Positions 24,225-34,750 of a DNA stretch of 64,000 nucleotides are shown one piece after another. The notes under the pieces were generated by a model. The model was not told where the DNA came from, did not search any database, and saw only the letters and a list, made by a program, of their open reading frames with translations. How positions within the stretch are numbered: the stretch's first letter is position 1; every line of letters starts with the position of its first letter. Made by a program: the position numbers and the translations under genes. The stretch comes from Trichuris trichiura (Eukaryota; Nematoda; Enoplea; Trichinellida; Trichuridae): the NCBI GenBank assembly GCA_037903355.1, contig JBAJFE010000001.1, forward strand, positions 372,001 through 436,000. Direction: 5' to 3'.

Positions 24225-24505
24225 TTTTCTTAAAGATTATCTACTGCTTCTCCCGTTTTTCGGTATCTGTAATTAAGCGAAACAGTTACTGTACAAACGG
24301 ATGGATTATTTGTTATAAGAAAATTTCAGAACCAATGTGTATTCAACTTTAGAGCTTTCAGAGCGCTCTAGTTCCGTTGTCAGTAAGATGGAGAAGCCTC
24401 CATTGGTTCTGAATTTTCGTAACAGTCGCTCATCCATCCGTTGCTAGAGCAGTTGTTTCGTTAAATTATAGATGTCAACAAAAATGGGAGAAGCTATAGA
24501 CAACC
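24225..24505. mobile_element. PLE pseudo-LTR foldback
   Basis: Left arm CTTCTCCCGTTTTTCGGTATC... and right arm ...GATGTCAACAAAAATGGGAGAAG fold back, with the TCCATCCGTT and GAACCAATG blocks in both. A damaged hammerhead core lies at 24354-24383 (minus). The target duplication was not resolved. Confidence 0.65.
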
Positions 24506-24539
24506 TGTACGAAGGGTAACATCATTGGCATTATCCTAT

Positions 24540-24893
24540 TGTGGCAGTGCCAGTGGAAGGGGAAAATTTCGCAGAGCACAAAGCGATGACGCTCAATCTG
24601 AAGACTGCCCTGAATGTACACACAACTGTGATCCAATCGCAGTCACGTCTTAGTGGGTGCAATGACCAGCGTCTAGGTCGAGACCGACCGCGGCAAACGG
24701 TCCCTCAGGCACGAAGCAATTATAAGGTCGCGCCAAAATGAAGTTAGGGACCCCGCTAATGGGGAAATCATGCCTTACATAAGGAGGCATTGTTTCTTCC
24801 AGCACAACTTTTTCCTTTATTGTGTACTCGCGTGCATCAGTAGACAGTTCAGTGAGTAGAAACCTTCGTTCTCAGCGCAAGTGTTCCTCTACG
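24540..24893 (+). repeat. Solo LTR of the 36573 Gypsy family
   Basis: Starts TGTGGCAGTGCCAG, carries GGTGCAATGACCAGCGTC and the TATA-like CCTTACATAAGGAGGCATT segment, and ends GCAAGTGTTCCTCTACG. Flanks CCTAT (24535-24539) and CCTGT (24894-24898) form a 5-bp duplication with one change. Confidence 0.8.
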
Positions 24894-25033
24894 CCTGTAT
24901 TCATAGACTGCCTGTATTCTTCCTACTTACAGTCTTCCTGAAGCGGGAAACACCGTCTTTAAGTTTGCTCCTTTTCGTTGTCGTTGCGTTCGCAGTCTCG
25001 GGTATAGAGCTATTTTAAGAAATGCGCACAATA

Positions 25034-27386
25034 CAGTTGAACCTCCTGAGTTGACCACCTCTATATGTCGATCACCTCCTAAGTTGACCGAATTTGGACC
25101 AGTTGGTTTGTCTGCACGTGAATAAGCGCAAGGACAACCTCTATACGTCGATTACCTCCGTAAGTGGGAAGTTGACCGCTTTAGCCCTGACCTGGTATAT
25201 GGGCGCAATGCTAGTTTGCTCTCTGTAAGTTGACCACTTCAGCTTCCTCTGCGTCAGTCGCTAGGAGCTGTTAACCGTCGGTGCCTGCATGTGCTATCTA
25301 TTACTCCACATAACGAAGTTATTATTACCGCGCATTGGAGATTCCTGATAACAGAACCGATTCCGTCGCTTTGACAATGCTTTTTTCATGCTTACCGGCG
25401 CAGCTTGCGTGTTTCTTCAACTACATAACCTCCCACCTACGCGTCGGCAGTATTCGCTCACGTAGCGAAATATGGCGAATCAAGCCTAACTGTATTCGTT
25501 CGCGTCGAACTCAATTCTATTCATTCGCTCTGCTGTACCCGTGCGGGAGGTGGCCTTAGCGTGTTTTCGCGAGTAAAGGTGGAAAACCTTACGCAGTAAC
25601 AGACGCAGTAGTAGCTACCAAGCTGGTTACAGTTTGAACTATGGCCGAACGGAAAGAATTGAGTGAGCTGGAACTGAAGGAAAAAATGGATCTTATCCAC
25701 TTTCTCGAAACTAACAGTCAAGGGAAGACAGCGGAACGGTTTCATGCCAGCAAGATTACCGTTAGCAACATCCAGAGACGTAAACGTGAGTACTTGGAAA
25801 GATATGAGAAGGAAAGCGGAGATGCGCACCGAAAAAAGAGGAGAACCTCCCTGGACCAAGTCAATGAAGCAGCGTTACATTGGTTTATGCAAATGAGAGC
25901 AGCTATTGCACGGATCTCTGGCCCAATGATCCAGAAAATTGCTAGAAAATTCGATGTGAAATTCAGGTTGACAGGTTTCCAAGCATCAAACGGTTGGTTC
26001 GAGAAGTTCAAGCTCTGTTATCAGATTTCTCAGAAAATTTTATGCGGCGAATCTAGCGAAGTTCCCGTCGAGATCTTGGAAGACTTCGTCGAGAAATTTT
26101 GTTACTTGGTCAGTGGCTTCAAGGAAGAAGACATATTCAATGCTGATGAATGCGGCTTGTTCTTCATGGCTATGCCTGATAGAAGTCTTGTACTAAAAGG
26201 TGACAAATGTAAAAGTGGGAAGCTCTCTAAGGAACGCTTCACACTGCTTCTTTGCGCTAGCGCATATGGGGAGAAGTTGAAGCCATTGGTAAGTCAATGA
26301 AACCCCGAGTTTTTAAGAACTTGAAGCCTGATGACCTCCCTGCCACTTGGAGATCTAATAAATGCGCGTGGATGACAGTCACCATATCCGACGAGTGGGT
26401 AAGAAGTGTCAATCGACAGATGAAGCAAATTAAACGTTCCATTTTCTTGGTAGTAGACATCTGTCCTAGCCATCCTCGCGTGAAACACCCCACAAACGTC
26501 ACGTTGAGGTTCCTGCCTCCAAACACTTCCTGAAAATCCCAGCCCGTATATCAAGGAGTAATCGAGACTATTAAAACGAAATACCAGACCCAGCTTCTGC
26601 AGTGGGTCATTAGCAAAGCAGAAGCCACCAGTTCATCGGTAGGAGCGACTTCGATTGCTGCGTCCATTAATGCTTTGGGCGCCGTACTTAGGATCAATTC
26701 TTCCTGGAATAATGTTCAATCGGAGGAAATAAGGAAGTGCTTCAGGACAGCTGGATTCATCAGAGACCAAGAGGGTGATGTCGAGTTCTGACCTGATAGT
26801 CTGACTGGTAAAACAAAAGCTGAAGGAGTAGATTTTCAAGACTTCATTGCAGTAGATGAAGAGGTGGCCATTTCTATCGAACCCGACCCGCAGGCAATTT
26901 TCTGATCTACACTAGCAGAAGCGGGAATGAGCGTAGAAGCAAGTAGTGCAGGAAATAACGCAGAAGAGGGACGTTACAATGAGGCGGAAATGATACAAAA
27001 GCTGAAGGAAGGGGACGTCAGGCGCATGTTAGCACAGCTGAAGTGTTTTGCTGCTGAAAAATGCGCAAAGATGCTGAGCGAGGTAGATAGCGCAGAGGCA
27101 GCCCTTGCCGCTTATGTTTGCAGTAAGAAAAATCATCAGGCTAGAATTGACACCTCAGCAAGCATTATGGTCCCTAAAAGGTTTTTGAATGATTTTACGA
27201 TGTTATTTTTATGCATCTCGCCATTTAATAGATCTCCAATTGACGCTGTGCAACAGAATGAAACGCATACAGATGCCAATCTATCCAGCTGAGCCACTTA
27301 TACCCACAGTCTCCATATGTTGACCACCTCCTATATTGACCAGTTTTCCCTGGTCTGTCGGGTGGTCAACCTATGGGGTTCAGCTG
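25034..27386 (+). mobile_element. Tigger/pogo transposon, 2.35 kb
   Basis: Starts CAGTTGAACCTCCTGAGTTG after TA, ends ...CAACCTATGGGGTTCAGCTG before TA. Inner ends repeat TTGACCACCTCC. TA duplication, CAG...CTG ends and a CENP-B-type transposase are the hallmarks of the Tigger branch of Tc1/mariner. Confidence 0.9.
25641..27180 (+). pseudogene. Tigger transposase, inactivated
   Basis: First frame 25641-26300: helix-turn-helix (GKTAERFHASKITVSNIQRR), CENP-B-like second helical domain (RISGPMIQKIARKF...FQASNGWFEKF), and the first catalytic Asp in NADECGLFF. A one-base loss near 26290 shifts the frame; it continues at 26297 with MKPRVFKNLKPDDLPATW. The second Asp is kept (LVVDICPSHP, family norm DNAPSHP) but the third motif reads QPVYQG where active elements have a QPLDQG-like word, so the third Asp is gone. 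In-frame stops follow PPNTS and at two later points, before a Glu-rich C-terminus to about 27180. Confidence 0.9.
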
Positions 27387-28170
27387 TATATATATACGCT
27401 TGAACCACCGTAAGATAACCGTGGATAACGAGGGCAGACTCTATATATATATGTTTATATTGGTGGCCCTCGTTATTCGCGGTTAATTCGTCCAACATTT
27501 TGAGCATCTTACCGCGTAAAGTTGAATTCCTCGTTATATAGGCTACCCTATGATAAAGGCTAAATAGCTTGTATTCTAGCTGCGTATTTCATCCTGTCCG
27601 CTTGAATTCCTTCCCGAACGGTTATAATACCTAGTGATCCTTCGAAGCTCGGTACTACGGAATCTAGGTACGTGATAATGACATCAATGAGACTGAGTTT
27701 GTCTAATCGGGTTAGCTATGAGAGTCCAGGCCGTTAGATACAAAAAAGGATGAAAGTAAGATGCACTTTCTTTAAACGCCTGGGAATCACCTTGCTTTAA
27801 TGAGCTAAGCAATGTACTGGTGCGCGGAATGGGTATAGTGCAGGGGAAAAATAAAACACAGAGGCGCACTTAAACAGAAATAGTGAACATCACACAACAC
27901 ATCCAAATAGAGCAAAACGTTTACAGCAGAAACGTTTTAGGACATCATGAATCAATTTACCTACTTTCCGTAGGTGGGCGCAGATCTCCTGGAGAACGCC
28001 CAGTCTTCAAGTTTCTTGAACTTCTTGGTAGCAAAGCTTCTCGCCTTAAAATGTTAGTCTTCGCAGCTGCCGCAGCTTTGTTTAAAAACATTGCTATAGG
28101 GAGCTGTCTCTCCCTTTTCTTCGCTTCATCGAATAAGTCTTGCAGCAGTTTTAACGAAGCTGTTGCTCCT

Positions 28171-28320
28171 GAAAATGTGGTTTCTTCGTACGGGACCGTA
28201 TGTTTTCATAATGCAAAAGCTAATTCACAACCGCTGAAGACGGGTCTCGGCCGACCCGAAAGCTCCGGAGTTTACACGCATTAAACGGGAATTATTCCGT
28301 AATAAAGCTTTTGCATTATA
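28171..28320. mobile_element. PLE hairpin with hammerhead motif, 150 bp, 14-bp target duplication
   Basis: Arms CATAATGCAAAAGCT...AGCTTTTGCATTATA fold back. Flanked by AAGCTGTTGCTCCT (28157-28170) and AAGCTGTTGTTCCT (28321-28334). Its left end (GTGGTTTCTTCGTACGGGAC) matches the left end of the 31444-33121 dimer. Confidence 0.8.
28234..28263 (+). ncRNA. Hammerhead-like motif
   Basis: CTGAAGA, stem CGGGTC...GACCCG, AAAGC. Identical layout to 33038-33067. Confidence 0.5.
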
Positions 28321-28334
28321 AAGCTGTTGTTCCT

Positions 28335-28729
28335 CGTGTAAGCATGATGCCACGATTCATGGATGGATCGTATTTAGCAATCAAATTCTTTAGGACCTGA
28401 GCTTGCCGGAAAATACTGGCAAGCTTTTGCAGCGTCCAATCTGAGGATATCTGAGTGTCTGTATCTTCCATAACGTCGTCGTCGCTGCCCATAGTTGATT
28501 GCATCAGTTCCTCGAGTTCCTAATTGGTGAACGGTTTTCCACGATCCTCTGTGTGCTTCCTGATATCGTCTTCTATCATGCCAGAAAAATCCTCACCTGC
28601 CGACTCCTTGACAATATTCACTACGTCCACGACCTCCTCATCGACAGCACGTAACTTCTCGCCTTCACTGACTGCGTCTCCCCACAAAGCAGCACTGACT
28701 GCTCTGGGCTTTATTCTGTGTACCGCCAT
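28335..28729 (-). pseudogene. C-terminal part of a Tigger-type transposase
   Basis: Minus-strand frame broken by one stop after GKPFTN, continuing ELEELMQSTMGSDDD and LQKLASIFRQAQVLKNLIAK, then YDPSMNR. A Leu-rich helix followed by a DP.xxR word is the usual C-terminal end of Tigger/Jerky transposases. The N-terminal and DDE parts are absent. Confidence 0.55.
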
Positions 28730-29112
28730 GGAAAAGATGACGGCACTATTTCACGCCGGACGAACCGCGTTGTATAGAACCTCGCGGAGAACGAGGGCTG
28801 ACTGTAAATATATACCCAACATTACCATTTAAAAGCTAGCATTTATTTCAACGAGAACAATATTCGCGCCATTATTGTTAGGATTTCATAATTTATGTAA
28901 TAGTAGAATGCGTTTATCTAACGTTTTTTAAGACAGCGTTTTTGGCGAAACCTTATAGAAAATGTATCTGTTTTACAAGCAGCGGCTGTATTCTTTCAAA
29001 TTCATCAGGAGTTCAGTCTTGATTTCTTTTTTTAAAGACGCTTACAGAAAAAAATATTTGATATTCGCTGCGACATAGCATTCATTAAGACCAGGTATAT
29101 TTAGGTTACTAT

Positions 29113-29800
29113 ATGAAGAAGCGAATATTCCTTGCTATTATTATTCTGGTCAGTTTAATAAGCCTCAGAACGAGTGCTCAATGCTGGCACAATTTATTTC
29201 AGACTGGCATACGAGGCTTCAATGTAAGTGAGCAGCTATGTCTTACTGTGTTAGAGGCCCCAGAAGAAGAAGGAAATTTGTTTGAATTGACTAACCGTTT
29301 ATGTGAGAGAAAAATACCCGGAGGTAGGGCTTATGATTCAAAACAATTACCGGAGTGGAAAAAGTACGTTCTGCTAAACGAAAATGAGACTGTATTCTTC
29401 AACTTAATGCTGACACAAGTAGTAAAGGGACATGGTATAAATAATAGCAGCATGGCTTTTTCTGCTGTTTATGGCAATGGAAATGTTATGATGATTCCAT
29501 ACTCTAAATCACATATTGTTTGGTCTCCCAGAACTGGAAGAACTACCTATCTATCAAACGAAGATATTGAAAGGCTGTTTAATTTGCCCGATAACTGGCT
29601 TTTCTTGAATCCTGTTTGCATTACTTGGCGAATAGGGGAAAACGTAACCTCTTTTTCTCAGTGCAATCAAAAAGCAAATGTGAGTTATGTCATTTGTCAA
29701 AATGAACCATTCAGAGGATGCAAACCAAAAAGCGAAAACTTTTCAGATGGGTGCTCAGCCTGCCCCTCCAGAAGAACTGGAAAGTATTGCGAACATGAAG
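29113..29800 (+). CDS. Secreted or membrane protein with EGF-like motif (family member B)
   Basis: One exon of 229 codons plus one base, ending at donor GAAG|GTGAGT (29801), the same phase 1 as members A and C. Signal peptide MKKRIFLAIIILVSLISLRTS, then QCWHNLFQTGIRGF (equivalent of KCPHDLFADLKGW), several NxS/T glycosylation sites, and a cysteine-rich end CSACPSRRTGKYCEH. If the intron is not removed, the protein ends six residues after the Gly codon with a stop at 29809-29811. I did not find the expected transmembrane exon; the downstream region is filled by a hairpin repeat and a 3.2-kb Merlin-like element. A weak candidate hydrophobic exon starts near 34129. Function unknown. Confidence 0.65.
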
Positions 29801-30046
29801 GTGAGTGTTAGAGTGCAACACTAAGCAAAAGCGACGTATTTAATAGACGTAATCCAGGCAGCGTCTGTGAGAGTGAAATTTTTAAATAATGACCACGAGA
29901 AAGCGCAAAGTGCTAATATTAATATTATAGCTTAGAATTAAAATTGAAAGATTTTGTACCCGCGTTTTGAAATTCCATATTTTTATTTGTTAGGGAAAAG
30001 ATACAAATAGTTTATTTTTGTGCTAGCACACATTTTTTGACTTCTC

Positions 30047-30205
30047 AGAGCTTCCAAAGTTTGATGCGCTCCGTTTTCAACGATAACAATAAGGGGACCT
30101 ATGTGTGGTGACTGTTGCATCCACTCAGTCACCGCACATAGGTCCCATATTCTTTATCGTTGAAAATGGAGCGCGTCAAACTCTCAAAGCCCTGAGAAAA
30201 TTAAA
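30047..30205. repeat. Long inverted repeat, arms about 70 bp
   Basis: GATGCGCTCCGTTTTCAACG...GGGACCTATGTG and its inverse CACATAGGTCCC...CGTTGAAAATGGAGCGCGTC are separated by about 25 bases. No hammerhead core and no flanking duplication was found. It is probably a small foldback element, within what may be intron 1 of member B. Confidence 0.75.
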
Positions 30206-30857
30206 ACTGCATTTGTACAAAAATAATCGGTTTGCATTTTTTCCTAATGAATAAACATATGGTGTTAGGGTAGACACTGTTCAAATGATAAAAAAATTTT
30301 ATCTTTCAGTTTATAACGACTGCAAATAATTTGAAAAGCTTCATGATTCATCACTGAAAAATGACCTTCCTCCTTTAATTTTGTCCCTATTTCTCGGCTA
30401 GCCTATGTCGGACTTCGTTGAATCAGTGAAGAAAAAATTTCTTGCAGTGAAAAAATTTCAAACAAGCAGCGGGGATCAAGAACACGATGTGATAAACTTT
30501 TTGACAAGGCACAAACTGGGTCTTTTCTTATCCTCCCCCAACGGAAATTAAAACGGCAACATCATAGGAGGCTAAGTGGGAATTAGCCGGCAATGTAACA
30601 ATGGAGTTGCTAATCAGGTTAACGGGGGTACTGTAACTGAAGTTCTGGCGGCAACATCAAAGATGATTAAGTTGAATTAAGAGAACAGTGGTAGCAGTGT
30701 CAATGGTAACGGCGTCATTCGCCATCCGCCCCCCCCCCCCTCCCCCCCCTAGCGTCATACTGTGGGTTTGCCAGCCACGTTGTCCTGCCCTAGCCTAAAC
30801 ATAAGATTCGTGTCTACGCTTAGATTTGGATGAGGGCAAAAAAGGATGATTGACGTG

Positions 30858-31117
30858 TTTCATGTTAGGTTTCTTTTACGGAATGCTTGTCCCGTTGGAA
30901 AATGTTAATATTTCCGGAGCTTTCGGTTCAAGCACGACCCATCTTCAGCGATATTAAATGATGTAATCATGATTACATCCTTTAATACTGCTGAAGACCT
31001 GAAATCATTTGACCTAGAAGCTCCGGAAAAATTAAAATTTTCCAACGGGACAAGCATTCCGTAAAAGAATCTTAACATGAAACTCCCTGGTCCTGTACCA
31101 AGAAATTGCATCTACAT
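30858..31117. mobile_element. PLE hairpin, 260 bp, 9-bp target duplication
   Basis: Arms GGAATGCTTGTCCCGTTGG... and ...CCAACGGGACAAGCATTCC fold back. ATTGACGTG (30849-30857) and ATTGGCGTG (31118-31126) flank it. A hammerhead-like core (CTGAAGA...GAAAGC, minus) lies at 30919-30948; the plus-strand arm near 30992 has a decayed copy. Confidence 0.75.
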
Positions 31118-31540
31118 ATTGGCGTGCTGTCCAATAAAGGTACAACAATGTGAGGGCATGCAAGCCAGAAAGGAACCTGCATTTCTGAGACGGTGGGGCG
31201 ACCGAGAAACAAGATTGGAGTAATGCGCACAGTGAAAGTAAACTTAAACATGCGTACACGTGGACACGGTGCCTGCGCAAGCGATGCGTTCAATCGGAGA
31301 GAAGGGGGTTGAATCTGGTGATGGTAACGCGCATAGAGAAAATAACCGTAAAGAAACTGCATACCATTCACTGGGGCACAGAGACTGGCGCAGGCCAGGC
31401 GCGTCCACGGTGTCTTTCGCGTAGACAGCGCAGAATGAGCTTTGAATATGTGGTTTCTTGATACGGGACCGCATGTTTTCATAGTGAAAAAACTTTATTA
31501 CGGAACAGGTTCCCGTTTTTTATGCGTGGGGGGCTCCGGA

Positions 31541-31570
31541 GCTTTCGGGTCAATCTAGACCCGTCTTCAG
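31541..31570 (-). ncRNA. Hammerhead-like motif, left arm
   Basis: Minus strand CTGAAGA, stem CGGGTC...GACCCG (here loop TAGATT), AAAGC; mirror of 33038-33067. Confidence 0.5.
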
Positions 31571-31899
31571 CGGTCTTGAAATGTAGGTGTAATTTGATGG
31601 AAGCGAATGCAGACATCTGTCAAGTCTGAGGATTTTAAAGCGGGCATTTTAAAGTCTACCGTTCGTAGATTTTTGTATTTGGGTCTGTCAGCGGTTTTCT
31701 TCTTCTTGTTCCATATAGCTTGTGGATTCGCGACTTCGTTGGGTTGTTTGACAAAACATTTTCTTTCATTGTTAAATCACTATTTTTTTATTTTGTATCC
31801 ATTTTTTCTTCTTTCTTTCTTTCTTTGCTCCCCCTATATCACAATTTTTAATCGTTTCCATTTGTTTTGATTATTTGTTTTTCCTTGTTTGCAGGGGCT

Positions 31900-32290
31900 T
31901 TGTATTTCATCTATTTAGTGAGCAGCAATTATACTGCGTCACAATATTTGTCCAGATCTCGCTTATGCCCGCTCCCTGATCGCGGTTATAAGTTCTATTG
32001 TGTCTTATGTATAGCGCGTCCTTGGTTCTTCTTCACCATAGATTGTTTTCGTAACATAATACCTTTGGATGGAGCGGTTGAGTGCATTGCGTCGCACGTT
32101 CCACTACGGCAGAGGCTTGTTTGGCTTTTTCCATTGTAACTGTTGGGTCCACGATTGGTCTGGCTCGTTGTGGAGTTAGATTGTTATTACCGTTAAGTAT
32201 GGCCTTCGCTTTATTGTAACTTGTGAGTATTGTAAGTGTTAGATTTAATTAGATTTAATGAACACTTACATTAGATTTAATGAACATTTA
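31900..32290 (-). pseudogene. PLE GIY-YIG C-terminal tail, left arm
   Basis: Minus strand reads MEKAKQASAVVE, then TQCTQPLHPKVLCYENNLW, a stop, ALYIRHNRTYNRDQGAGISE and IVTQYNCCSLN: the segment after the YIG motif in PLE nucleases. The catalytic core itself is missing. The plus strand over it gives hydrophobic-looking shadow frames. Confidence 0.8.
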
Positions 32291-32394
32291 CAAAACTCAC
32301 AAGTTACAATAAAGCGAAGATTTAATTAGATTTAATGAACACTTTGTATTAGATTTAATGAACACTTACAAAACTCACAAGTTACAATAAAGCG

Positions 32395-32720
32395 AAGGCC
32401 ATACTTAACGGTAATAACAATCTAACCACACAACGAGGCAGACCAATCGTGGACCCAACAGTTACAATGGAAAAAGCCAAACAAGCCTCTGCCGTAGTGG
32501 AACATGCGACGCAATGCACTCAACCGCTCCATCCGAAGGTATTATGTTACGAAAACAATCTATGGTGAAGAAGAACCAAGGAAGCGCTATACATAAGACA
32601 CAATGGAACTTATAACCGCGATCAGGGAGCGGACATAAGCGAGATCTGGACAAATATTGTGACGCAGTATAATTGCTGCTCACTAAATAGATGAAATACA
32701 AAGCCCCTGAAAACAAGGAA
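32395..32720 (+). pseudogene. PLE GIY-YIG C-terminal tail, right arm
   Basis: Plus-strand counterpart of 31900-32290, with the same stop after the NNLW word and a few substitutions. The shared stop shows both arms derive from one already defective template. Confidence 0.8.
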
Positions 32721-33037
32721 AAACAAATAATCAAAACAAATGGAAACGATTAAAAAATTGTGATATAGAGGGAGCAAAGAAAGAAAAAAAGAAGAAAGAA
32801 GAAAAATGGATACAAAATAGAAAAATAGTGATTTAACAATGAAAGAAAATGTTTTGTCAAACAACCCAACGAAGTCGCGAATCCACAAGCTATATGGAAC
32901 AAGAAGAAGAAAACCGCTGACAGACCCAAATACAAAAATCTACGAACGGTAGACTTTAAAATGCCCGCTTTAATATCCTCAGACTTGACAAATGTCTGCA
33001 TTCGCTTCCATCAAATTACACCTACATTTCAAGACCG

Positions 33038-33067
33038 CTGAAGACGGGTTTAGATTGACCCGAAAGC
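33038..33067 (+). ncRNA. Hammerhead-like motif, right arm
   Basis: CTGAAGA, CGGGT, loop, ACCCG, AAAGC on the plus strand near the outer edge. Confidence 0.5.
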
Positions 33068-33750
33068 TCCGGAGCCCCCCACGCATAAAAAACGGGAACC
33101 TGTTCCGTAATAAAGTTTTTTCAGAATGAGCTTTACGCTGTTTACCAAACCGCAACGCGGATCAGACCGTTGACCTTCAGCCTTTTATGCGAATCACCAA
33201 CCGAAGGCCAGCATGCACCGCTGTTGCTCCATTGTGCTCCCTGTGCCAGCAACCTGTGCGCAGCTGATTCAGTCCCTCACCTTCACTTTTTTACAGGGGT
33301 CATTAACGAAATTCCAGGCCAGGGGGTCAAACATAACGCAGAATGAGCTTTATGCCGTTTACCAAGACGCTACGCGGATCCGTCCGTGGCCCTTCGATGT
33401 TTCCCACAAATCACGAACCAAACCCCCATCATGCATCACTGCCGCTCCATTGTGCTCCCCGTGCCAGCAATCCATTCACAGCTGCTTCATTCCCTCGCCT
33501 TCACTCCTTTACAGGGGTCAGTAACGGAATTCCTCGGCAGGTATTCCGCGGGTCAATAAACGCATGTCCTGCATGTGCCATTGATGCTTCATTGTGCTCC
33601 CCGTCTAAATTGCTAGGCATGTGTTCAGTAACCCACGGTGAACTGTCCCTCCCGTTGTTCCGCTAATTACACTTCAGTACGCTGTAGCGTCGCGCATTAC
33701 ACCTTGAAGTTGCCGCGCTAAGTTTCGGTGGGGGACGATAGACAAGATCC

Positions 33751-34564
33751 CACAAATTTAACTCCAAGCTCAGTCTACTCACACAAAGAACTAGAAAGTC
33801 CCAGAATGAGCAGATAATTACTAAAGCGGAGTTGTACAAGCCGTACTTGTAAAAAGCGAATAGCTTGTAACGGGTACAGTTGTTCAGCAAGTGTACATAG
33901 ATTTTCCCTGTTCGTAGTTGCCAGGAAAACGAGTCAAATTTGCGAAAAACTGTTTAATCTCATTAAAGCTGTACTTGTGAGAACAGTGTGTGTTGAAACC
34001 TCCGAGCCATTTTGCCTGTTGCACGGTTCTGTTCAAGACAACTTCATTGGTAAAGTGCACAAAGCGTTAATCTCCCTCTTCAGTGATTAATTAATTGACT
34101 AAGGAAAAAGCTAGAGAACACAGGTCAATAGTTTTAGTTTTATTGAACACAGGTGTCCTAGCTTATGCAGGTTACCTGAAATTCGGTCAAAATGGGTTAC
34201 TTTTCTTTGGAAAATATGAAGATTTTCACATTTTTATGAAAGGCAATATTTCAAAGACTTTAAAATACGTGTTAGAGTTAACTGGTTTCTTCTGAAAACG
34301 GCAGCAGAAACCGTTTACACTACTGCATCACCCTGCAATTTCAAAAAGTTAATTTTAATTTATAGAAGAATGGATAATTTGTTAGCCAATAAGACCAAAA
34401 ATGAACAATAAAAATAATTCAGCACCTCACTGACCAAGTAGTTATTTTATCCATCTGAGATTTAAGTCAGTCCTTTAATGTCAAACCTACAGTGCTTCTT
34501 TCACTTGGAGGGTACATGACATGTTATGCATTTTGAGTATTATAAGCAAAAGGGAAACATACTA
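33751..34564. other. No firm gene; weak candidate exon near 34129-34294
   Basis: An open stretch after an AG at 34127 reads VLVLLNTGVLAYA and onward to a stop at 34292-34294. Its hydrophobic start could be a distant transmembrane exon of member B, but it lacks the PW word seen before the helix in A and C. Confidence 0.2.
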
Positions 34565-34750
34565 CAGTAGAATCTCCGAAGTTGACCACCTCTCTATGTC
34601 GACCACCTCCCTAAGTTGACCCAATTTTGACCACCTGGTTGGTCCGCACGTTAATAATATAATATACCCACAACCTCTTATGTTGACCACCCCCTATGTT
34701 GACCAGTTTTCCCCGGTCCCTTGGGTGGTCAACTTACGGAGGTTCTACTG
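34565..34750. mobile_element. Tigger-type MITE, 186 bp, TA duplication
   Basis: CAGTAGAATCTCCGAAGTTG at one end and, reversed, CAGTAGAACCTCCGTAAGTT at the other, TA on both sides. The interior keeps the GTTGACCACCTCC repeats of the 25034 Tigger, which probably mobilised it. Confidence 0.92.

Larger units (their letters stand above)
27460..28804. mobile_element. Second Tigger/pogo-type element
   Basis: TA-flanked. The right end, reversed, is CAGTCAGCCCTCGTTCTCCG and the left end TTGGTGGCCCTCGTTATTCG. The termini differ from the 25034 family. It carries a minus-strand transposase tail and a 150-bp PLE hairpin (28171-28320). Confidence 0.7.
31444..33121. mobile_element. Head-to-head PLE dimer, 1,678 bp, 13-bp target duplication
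   Basis: Two nearly identical arms of about 800 bp diverge from a centre near 32290. Identical CAGAATGAGCTTT flanks it (31431-31443, 33122-33134). Both arms end with the same hammerhead-like core and the same outer block ACTTTATTACGGAACAGGTT. Only the left arm keeps the extra outer 38 bp starting GAATATGTGG. The centre (32201-32395) repeats an ATTAGATTTAATGAACACTT unit. Confidence 0.92.
30518..33750. mobile_element. Non-autonomous Merlin-like element, 3.2 kb, hosting two PLE dimers
   Basis: Left end GGGTCTTTTCTTATCCTCCC, right end reversed GGATCTTGTCTATCGTCCCC. Flanks CACAAACT (30510-30517) and CACAAATT (33751-33758) make an 8-bp duplication with one change. The interior shares blocks with 21843-24053 (GCATAGAGAAAATAACCG; GCAGAATGAGCTTTACGC). 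Without its two PLE insertions it would be about 1.3 kb. Confidence 0.75.

Noticed and set aside
31607..32888. Hydrophobic plus and minus frames in the PLE dimer as membrane proteins
   Set aside because: They are antisense to PLE nuclease tails and appear identically in both arms because of the palindrome.
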